Position numbers and translations under genes: made by a program. Shown piece by piece: positions 1-5,128 of a DNA stretch of 5,128 nt. Origin of the DNA: Holosporaceae bacterium 'Namur' (GTDB taxonomy: Bacteria > Pseudomonadota > Alphaproteobacteria > Rickettsiales > Midichloriaceae); NCBI GenBank assembly GCA_014116815.1, contig JACGYV010000053.1, positions 1 through 5,128 on the forward strand. The letters run 5' to 3'. Positions within the stretch are counted from its first letter, which is position 1. Every line of letters begins with the position of its first letter. Below the pieces are notes generated by a model. That model worked only from the letters and a program-made list of their open reading frames with translations. It ran no database searches and was not told the origin of the DNA.

Positions 1-405
1 AGTTATTTCTTTAAAATATTGTTTCTATTGGATATAAATAATATTAACTTTTACAAAGCAATATCCCTGAGTTTCCTTTCCCGAGAACTACTTTTTATTA
101 CCTTAGCATGTTATAAACAATGAATATTATAGCTCTTTAAAATTTTGCTTTCTGTTATTAATATACAATTCTTAGCAATACTATGACATATAAGAAATTA
201 TAAAAAGGGTTACTATAGTGATTATCTAATTTTATAAAATCTGATATATGACTTATAGTAATCGCCAATTCCGCAAATTGAGCCTCTATACAATTTTTAA
301 CACACGATTTGGATTACTAGCTTCCCTAATGCTTTCTAAACTATTTTTCCTATTATGGTTCTTTTGATATATAAGCCTCTCTCCTTATTTCACTAAGCAA
401 TAACA
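1..405. other. AT-rich left flank without a convincing gene
   Basis: Reading both strands, I see no ORF with a start, ribosome site and useful length. On the plus strand one frame stays open from position 1 to a TGA at 121-123 (40 codons, hydrophobic, no known motif); it could be the tail of a gene entering from the left, but this length arises by chance in one of six frames fairly easily. On the minus strand, 384-286 is a 32-codon open stretch with a well-placed AAGGAG site but no standard start codon, possibly gene debris. No tRNA, CRISPR or insertion sequence end was seen. Confidence 0.5.
208..263 (-). repeat. AU-rich inverted repeat, possible second terminator
   Basis: GGTTACTATA (208-217) pairs with TATAGTAATC (254-263) over 10 bp with one G-T wobble. 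The loop contains a 12-bp palindrome, ATTTTATAAAAT (229-240), that could form an inner stem. Read on the minus strand the hairpin is followed by CCTTTTTATAA, so it could be a weak back-up terminator about 160 nt after the second gene. It has almost no G/C in the stem, so stability is doubtful and chance is a real alternative. Confidence 0.3.
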
Positions 406-440
406 CCTAAAAAAGCCAATTATATACTATGGCCTTTAGG
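406..440 (-). terminator. Probable intrinsic terminator overlapping the end of the second gene
   Basis: On the minus strand AAAGGCC (437-431) pairs with GGCTTTT (417-411), with one G-T wobble, around a 13-nt loop, and the 3' arm runs into six T residues (414-409). A further CCT/AGG pairing is possible if two T residues bulge. The hairpin starts inside the last codons of the 353-residue gene and spans its TAA stop. The stem is short but contains the only G/C cluster nearby, as expected of a terminator in an AT-rich genome. It is the best candidate for the operon end. Confidence 0.45.
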
Positions 441-1481
441 GCGGTAGGAATCACCAAGCATAGCTTTCTCAACCCAAGATATATTCTTGCTTAATTGCCC
501 ATTTAAGGAATTATTCTTAACAGCTTCTATTTCTTTTGAATTGTCATTTAAAATATTATTTGCTTTCGTTACAATATCTACTATGTGTTCAAGTTTAGAA
601 GGGCGAGTTAACTGATCAGTAAGTAGCTTTAGTACTCCTTCTTCGTCATTATTTTTAGCAGCCAATAAGAATTTATGAGTATTATCTCTTTTTATTAAAC
701 TATTATATATTTCCTCATTGCCAAGTATTGACTTCATTGCTTTTACTTGTTCGCTATCTTCCGGGCTAACAATATTACCATATTTATTTAATACATACTC
801 TCTTAGCTCCGGCAGTACTTTTTCCAAAAGCATTTCAAAGTTTAGAGTAAGAGCTACGTCTTTATTATTGTAATCCGTACGCATAATCAATTTTTCATTA
901 TCAGTATCATATTTTATGAAGTAGTGTGCTTTTATCTTAGCTACTTCTTTATTAGAAATAGAACTTAATTTTAAATGCATAGTATTATCTTCGCCGGCAA
1001 TCAACTTTTGTTGTTTTTGACCAATGAAAATACCTGCCATCTCTACAAATGCCTGTTTTATTGCAAGTATTACCTCTTCTTCATATAGCTCTATACGCCC
1101 ATTTACATCCAAACCTTCTCTCTCCTTCTTCAACTCTTCTGTAATCCTTGTTTTTTCAGCAGCTTCCTTGGTTTTATATTCTTCCGCATTATAAAATAGT
1201 TCAGAGGTTGATTCTTTTCCGGAAAGTACTATAGCATTAAATGCAGCTCCTCGCTTCAAATAAAACTTTTCAAGCTGCTTTTGTACTACAGCACCCTTAA
1301 AGTATCCTTGTTTATATTCACCTTCTAAATAATAAATAGGGCGCCAATGATTATATTCAATATATGCTTCTTGGATCCAAGAAAATGAGGCTAGAACAGC
1401 CTTTATTCCATCCTTATTGTTTTCAATAAATATTTTTCCTTGCTCTGATAATGGACGATATACAGTTATACTATTTTTCAT
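420..1481 (-). CDS. Hypothetical protein with a short ankyrin-like segment, second gene of the operon
   Basis: This is a 353-residue soluble protein of unknown function, with no signal peptide or membrane helix. Residues about 1-95 look mixed alpha/beta and rich in aromatics. Residues 100-125 form a highly charged Lys/Glu helix. Residues about 130-230 alternate helices and strands. Residues 269-288 (starting HKFLLAAKNNDEEGVLKLL) resemble the paired helices of one ankyrin repeat, but no second repeat or GxTPLH-type turn follows, so a true ankyrin domain is doubtful. The C-terminus ends in a basic, polar tail (SYRPKGHSI). It starts 16 nt after the stop of the large coiled-coil/HEPN gene on the same strand, so co-transcription is very likely. 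Its own ribosome site is weak (only GGT, 7 nt before the ATG), which suggests translational coupling. An in-frame TAA lies five codons before the ATG, so no earlier start is possible. It could be a partner, regulator or companion effector of the upstream product. Confidence 0.9.
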   Translation of the reverse strand: MKNSITVYRPLSEQGKIFIENNKDGIKAVLASFSWIQEAYIEYNHWRPIYYLEGEYKQGYFKGAVVQKQLEKFYLKRGAAFNAIVLSGKESTSELFYNAEEYKTKEAAEKTRITEELKKEREGLDVNGRIELYEEEVILAIKQAFVEMAGIFIGQKQQKLIAGEDNTMHLKLSSISNKEVAKIKAHYFIKYDTDNEKLIMRTDYNNKDVALTLNFEMLLEKVLPELREYVLNKYGNIVSPEDSEQVKAMKSILGNEEIYNSLIKRDNTHKFLLAAKNNDEEGVLKLLTDQLTRPSKLEHIVDIVTKANNILNDNSKEIEAVKNNSLNGQLSKNISWVEKAMLGDSYRPKGHSI

Positions 1482-1497
1482 AAATTTTACCGGTTAA

Positions 1498-4400
1498 CTA
1501 GTTTAAAATGCAATGCGTATTAGCTTTACTTTTTTCTAAAGGAATCTCTTCCTGCCTTATAGCATCAAAATCATATCTTTTCAATATTTCTGATTTTTTA
1601 CTTTCTTCTTTTACTTTTTCATATAGATAATTAATTTCTGTAATGATTTGTTCATTATCCGTCCATATTAATTTAATTGCTTCCTTAAAGAGCTCAGAAT
1701 TATGATACCCATGATGAGTCAAAGCATTTCTATATTCTCTTATGTCGGGTATCATTGTTGTTACTATCTCAACATTTTCATCCGGCCTAATATCAAGCTG
1801 TGCTATTCCGGTTAGCAGTTCATGCCTTTGCAAGTTACCTATCACTTCTCCTAATGCTAGCAATAATGTTGTATATTTTAGCTTTATTCTCATTTCATTA
1901 TCACTAAGTGCTTTGTAGCTTCTAGAAGCTATCTCTATAATTCTATCTAAGCCGTATCCCTCATTGTCACTTTCCAACTCTTCTTTAATCAACCTAACTA
2001 ACTTTTGACCGTTACCTATTGAAGCGGTGAACATCCTTACCTGTTGTTCATATGATAACTGCCCTGGTTGTCCCCCAAAAGGCAAAGCCGGTAAGCATGA
2101 ATTAACTTCATTATTAGCAGCCGCCCTTATAAAGTGTTTAGGCACCCTAAGCTTGCCTTCTTCACCTGTTTCAAGATAACTTAGATTATGATCAAGCAAA
2201 TGCTCTATCACACCTAACAGGTATCTCCTAACTTCTTTTATGTTTTTCTTAATTCCAAGTGAGGTTGCATCCTGCGCCCTCTTTATGTCATCCAAACAAT
2301 GTATACCTTTATGCCTAAAATCCCTTAAATCTTTTAAATAGTTCGTTTCTACTTCACCATTAGGTTTTATGATTTGTAGAACATTCATTAACCTGCTACC
2401 CATTTCCTCTCCGCAGCATTCTCTCTGCCAATTTACAAAGTCAGCTACGGCTGCAATAATTGTAATATTGCTATTTGCTATCTCTAATATTTTTTTATAG
2501 AATTCCAGCTTACTTTTTATATTTCTTTTATCATATTCTTCTTGATACCTTCTTAATTCAACTAATTTAACTTTATGCATTTCTTGAGGGGTTATATCTT
2601 CTGAAAACTCTATATACGATTTAAGTAAAGATTCAAAAACTTTATTTCTGTCACTTCCATATTCCCTTTCTAAATATTCATGAGAAGCATCTATTTTATA
2701 CATGGTATTGGCAATATTTTCTTTACTCCCCTCTAACTCTATTCGCTTATCAGTAAGCTGGATTTGTAATATTGTCAGGCTATCTTTCGTTTGCCTTAGT
2801 TGATTGGTAAGGGAATTGAACTTTTTTGCTTTTTGTTCTCCACCTTCTTCCAGCCTGGATCTCTCCTGACTATATCTATTAAGCTCTTCCTGCTTAGATT
2901 TAATTGCTGCATTCAAATTTTCTTCTTTTTTAATTATCTCATTATATGCATTAATATAATTTTGTTTTATATTGTCTAACTCTTCCCCAATAACTTTGAA
3001 ATAAAACTCTTTTGGCTTAGAACCTAAATCATTAGTCTTTATCCTATCTTTCATCTTTCTTAAACACTGATAAGCTTTATTTGATGCTTGAAGATGTCTT
3101 TTTTCAAGTTTTAACTTACTTATTGTTGCACTAAGCTTGTTATTTATTTGTGCAATTGTTTCCAGGGTCTTTATTCTCTCTTCTTCTGCTATTAATGAAT
3201 CTTCTAAAGTGCACTGAACAGTTTTTAACTCTTGCAGATAACTCTCCAGTGCTTTTTTTGCAGCTAAAATTTTTTTATTTAAAGTACCGCTTTCCAGTTT
3301 GTTAATTTCTTTACGAAGCTGAGCTACCTTACTCTCTGCTACTTCAGACTCATCTAGCTCCATTTCTTCCAGCTGTTGTGATATTTGTTTTGCTTTTAAT
3401 TCTTCAAAATTTATCTCTTTTTCTAATTTTCCTATATCATTTTCAATAACTTGATATTCTCTTTTTAACTCTACCAAATTCACTTTTTTTACTGCCAGTT
3501 CTTTTGACAATACCTGCTTATCCAGATTCTCCTGCAACTCAATTAATTCTTTTATAATTGCAAGAATTCTATTGTTTAGTTCTTCTTTACTTAAGCTACC
3601 TATTTCTTTACTTATAAATAAAGAAAAACTTATTATGTCCTCTAAGTACCTTCTAGTTTCCTTTTGTTCTAATAATATTTCCTTTATACGTTCTAAAGTT
3701 GAAACATTGTACCTCATATCGGAAGTAGGTTTCTCATCCTCTTTTTGCTTACCCTTTCCATCTCTTATAGAGCTTTTTAATATTTCTAATAATTCTTGCT
3801 TAACTTCTTTATTATTTATTACATTAATTAATGATTCTAAATCTTTTTGACTTAGCATACCTTGCTTTTTTATTGCTAAATGTAATTGCTTATATAGGTC
3901 TTCGCTTAGACATATTTTATTAATTAAATCATATGGCTTATCACTATTCTTTAAACCACCCACTATTTCTTCTATGGTGCTTGGATCTGCACTGTTAATA
4001 TTATCTAAAATCCTACTTAGGAGTATTCCTTGTTTTATTTCATTATGTTTTGTAAGTTGAAATACATTTATATTAGAATTACTATATAATATTTTGTATA
4101 AGGTCCTATAATCTGAAAAGCTTCTTATCCTATCAGGTATTAGTACTGACAAATTTCTTATATCACACTGATTGAATAAATCTTCTAATGATAAATTATT
4201 GCCCCGCATTTGCTGATAAAAAAGAACCCATTTCAACTCTTTAATTTTATTTTCTATTTTCGTTTTAGCTAATTTAATATTTCTTGAAATATTTTCTTTT
4301 TCTGTTTCAGAATAATTAATTATAAATGAGGCTATTTCTATTGCATCTGTAAGTTTTTTCTGCTCAATATCAATACCTCTATATAGGCTAATATCTTTCT

Positions 4401-4872
4401 TTACCACATTTTCTTTCAATTGGTAATACTTCATGTTCTTACCAATCGTTACAAAATGATGTGAAATTTCTTTTATTAGCTCCTCACTTAGTATTTCGTC
4501 CAATTGTTCTTCAGTGCAGTTTTGCAAATCCTCTATTAAGCTTGGCAACCCTAGAGAAGTAAGGTATTTTGAATCATTCCATCCTTCTTCATATAATATC
4601 TTCTGATCAAATTTATCTATATGCTGCCTTCCGTATTTATATGGAATTGAGTTTAGTGTTTCATAAAGATCTATAATTATATTTTTCTGCTCTAACCTAC
4701 TGCTTGCCATGTCTAAATTTTGAGCAAGCTTAATAAATTTTTTAATATTTATCATGTTGCTTTCATACTGCTCTTTAGTAAGGCGGAATAAAAGATTAAT
4801 TGATGAGGTGTTACCTTCTCTTAAATCAGTGCTACTTGAGATCCTACCTTGGCTACTAGATGATCCTAGCAT
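1498..4872 (-). CDS. Large coiled-coil protein with two C-terminal HEPN-like RNase motifs and a CaaX-like C-terminus
   Basis: This is a 1124-residue protein that I do not recognise as a named family. Residues 1-24 are Ser-rich and probably disordered; there is no signal peptide or membrane segment. Residues about 30-370 are helical and of unknown type. Residues about 430-615 and 625-730 are Glu/Lys/Leu-rich and read as long coiled coils. No Walker A motif is visible, so an SMC or Rad50 ATPase is unlikely. Residues about 785-895 hold R853-H-K-G-I-H858 and residues about 985-1095 hold R1048-N-A-L-T-H1053. Both fit the R[N/H/D]xxxH signature of HEPN domains, which are often metal-independent RNases, and both sit in similar contexts (LRDFR and IREYR). 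The last four residues, CILN, resemble a CaaX prenylation box. The ATG at 4872 is preceded by GAAGG at 8-nt spacing and by an in-frame upstream stop. It is the first gene of a likely two-gene operon. The RNase activity and effector role are inferences. Confidence 0.93.
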   Translation of the reverse strand: MLGSSSSQGRISSSTDLREGNTSSINLLFRLTKEQYESNMINIKKFIKLAQNLDMASSRLEQKNIIIDLYETLNSIPYKYGRQHIDKFDQKILYEEGWNDSKYLTSLGLPSLIEDLQNCTEEQLDEILSEELIKEISHHFVTIGKNMKYYQLKENVVKKDISLYRGIDIEQKKLTDAIEIASFIINYSETEKENISRNIKLAKTKIENKIKELKWVLFYQQMRGNNLSLEDLFNQCDIRNLSVLIPDRIRSFSDYRTLYKILYSNSNINVFQLTKHNEIKQGILLSRILDNINSADPSTIEEIVGGLKNSDKPYDLINKICLSEDLYKQLHLAIKKQGMLSQKDLESLINVINNKEVKQELLEILKSSIRDGKGKQKEDEKPTSDMRYNVSTLERIKEILLEQKETRRYLEDIISFSLFISKEIGSLSKEELNNRILAIIKELIELQENLDKQVLSKELAVKKVNLVELKREYQVIENDIGKLEKEINFEELKAKQISQQLEEMELDESEVAESKVAQLRKEINKLESGTLNKKILAAKKALESYLQELKTVQCTLEDSLIAEEERIKTLETIAQINNKLSATISKLKLEKRHLQASNKAYQCLRKMKDRIKTNDLGSKPKEFYFKVIGEELDNIKQNYINAYNEIIKKEENLNAAIKSKQEELNRYSQERSRLEEGGEQKAKKFNSLTNQLRQTKDSLTILQIQLTDKRIELEGSKENIANTMYKIDASHEYLEREYGSDRNKVFESLLKSYIEFSEDITPQEMHKVKLVELRRYQEEYDKRNIKSKLEFYKKILEIANSNITIIAAVADFVNWQRECCGEEMGSRLMNVLQIIKPNGEVETNYLKDLRDFRHKGIHCLDDIKRAQDATSLGIKKNIKEVRRYLLGVIEHLLDHNLSYLETGEEGKLRVPKHFIRAAANNEVNSCLPALPFGGQPGQLSYEQQVRMFTASIGNGQKLVRLIKEELESDNEGYGLDRIIEIASRSYKALSDNEMRIKLKYTTLLLALGEVIGNLQRHELLTGIAQLDIRPDENVEIVTTMIPDIREYRNALTHHGYHNSELFKEAIKLIWTDNEQIITEINYLYEKVKEESKKSEILKRYDFDAIRQEEIPLEKSKANTHCILN

Positions 4873-4880
4873 ATTATCAA

Positions 4881-4885
4881 CCTTC
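4881..4885 (-). promoter_or_regulatory. Shine-Dalgarno site of the large coiled-coil gene
   Basis: GAAGG on the minus strand lies 8 nt before the ATG at 4872, a normal spacing. It fixes this ATG as the start; the next in-frame Met is residue 40. Its first bases overlap the downstream arm of the promoter inverted repeat. Confidence 0.7.
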
Positions 4886-4925
4886 GTTTTTTATGTATTT
4901 TAGCTTATTATACCATAAAAAACGA
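4884..4925. repeat. Perfect 12-bp inverted repeat flanking the operon promoter
   Basis: The arms are TCGTTTTTTATG (4884-4895) and CATAAAAAACGA (4914-4925), fully complementary, with an 18-bp spacer that contains the -10 hexamer. Equivalent positions in the two arms are 30 bp apart, close to three helical turns, so a dimeric protein could contact both arms on one face of the DNA. This layout fits an operator for self-regulation. Because the predicted transcript starts inside the spacer, an mRNA hairpin from both arms would form only in read-through transcripts from further upstream. Each arm contains a six-base A or T tract, so intrinsic DNA bending is another possible role. Confidence 0.6.
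4907..4915 (-). promoter_or_regulatory. Extended -10 promoter for the two-gene operon
   Basis: Read on the minus strand, the sequence is TGGTATAAT: a consensus -10 hexamer preceded by the TGn extended -10 element. It ends 34 nt before the ATG of the large gene, giving a predicted 5' leader of under 30 nt. No good -35 box is present 16-18 nt upstream (the site reads about TAAAAT), which is typical of extended -10 promoters. The hexamer lies in the spacer of a perfect inverted repeat, and the TGG overlaps that repeat, so a bound repressor could block it. The region is AT-rich, so chance matches are common, but position and quality are both good. Confidence 0.6.
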
Positions 4926-5030
4926 TGTTATTTTATTTTTATTTTAAGCTGAAATGATTTTTTAATTAATATATTATATTTAATATTCACTTATCAAAAT
5001 AATTAATTAGTTTTTAATTTAACTTAATCA

Positions 5031-5128
5031 ATGCGTCTAGTTCATTTAAAATCTACCGGCATGCATAGAACCAGCCTAATATTGATTAATTTATGCTTAC
5101 CATTAGGTAATAAATTTAATTTAATAAT
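5031..5128 (+). CDS. Possible start of a divergent gene running off the right edge
   Basis: An ATG at 5031 opens a frame with no stop for 32 codons to the window end; it begins MRLVHLKSTG. Sequence from here on is visibly less AT-extreme than the spacer before it, which favours coding on one strand or the other. No Shine-Dalgarno precedes the ATG, and an opposite-strand frame over the same bases is equally open. If real, it would be transcribed divergently from the operon, sharing the spacer with the inverted repeat. The protein fragment is too short to identify. Confidence 0.25.
   Translation, partial: MRLVHLKSTGMHRTSLILINLCLPLGNKFNLI
5042..5128 (-). CDS. Possible C-terminal end of an upstream minus-strand gene
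   Basis: A frame enters from the right edge and stays open for 28 codons to a TGA at 5044-5042, ending CMPVDFK. It would be the gene upstream of the operon on the same strand, with about 170 nt between its stop and the next ATG. It competes with the plus-strand frame over the same bases; codon-position composition did not separate them. No clear terminator follows the TGA. The fragment is not recognisable. Confidence 0.22.
   Translation of the reverse strand: MIKLNLLPNGKHKLINIRLVLCMPVDFK

Noticed and set aside
145..178. Short inverted repeat TTGCT...AGCAA in the left flank
   Set aside because: The arms are only 5 bp with a long AT-rich loop and no T run or adjacent gene end; chance is the likely explanation.
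3572..3850. Plus-strand 92-codon open frame
   Set aside because: It lies wholly antisense to the coiled-coil region of the large gene, is Ser/Leu/Phe-rich as expected of the reverse of Lys/Glu/Asn codons, and has no ribosome site or motif.
4360..4395. SLYRGI (around residues 162-167 of the large protein), resembling the first motif of ADP-ribosyltransferases
   Set aside because: No matching STS or ExE motifs follow at suitable distances, so the short match is not enough to call the fold.
1498..4872. SMC/Rad50-type ATPase identity for the large protein
   Set aside because: The coiled coil is suggestive, but no GxxxxGK[S/T] motif or ABC signature is visible at either end.
4926..5030. Repeated TTAATTAAT/ATATTATAT tracts in the right spacer
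   Set aside because: These are simple consequences of extreme AT content, with no regular period or unit that would indicate iterons, an origin or a CRISPR array.

Overview
The window is strongly AT-rich, with long A/T-rich spacers and proteins heavy in Lys, Glu, Ile, Asn and Leu. This composition, together with very large helical proteins, HEPN-type RNase motifs, an ankyrin-like segment and a eukaryote-style C-terminal motif, suggests an obligate intracellular bacterium that lives in a eukaryotic host. A Rickettsiales-type endosymbiont (for example Midichloriaceae-like) is my best guess. It rests on style and composition only, because no taxonomic marker gene is present.

Layout: almost all coding capacity is one two-gene unit on the minus strand. 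A good extended -10 promoter (about 4907-4915) lies inside a perfect 12-bp inverted repeat (4884-4925). A clear Shine-Dalgarno follows, then a 1124-residue protein (4872 to 1498). That protein has a Ser-rich N-terminus, a helical N-terminal third, a long coiled coil, two HEPN-like motifs near the C-terminus, and a CaaX-like end (CILN). After only 16 nt comes a 353-residue protein (1481 to 420) with a short ankyrin-like helix pair. A hairpin followed by a T run overlaps the end of this gene and probably terminates the operon.

The left flank (1-405) has no convincing gene. It holds a second, AU-rich hairpin and a short open stretch with a Shine-Dalgarno-like site but no normal start codon. At the right edge (5031-5128) short open frames on both strands run off the window, and the sequence does not decide between them.

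My reading is that the pair is an accessory cassette. The large protein looks like a scaffold or effector carrying two potential HEPN ribonuclease domains at the end of a coiled coil, and the small protein is its likely partner, effector companion or regulator. I recognise neither gene as a named family, and no function is proven by the sequence alone.
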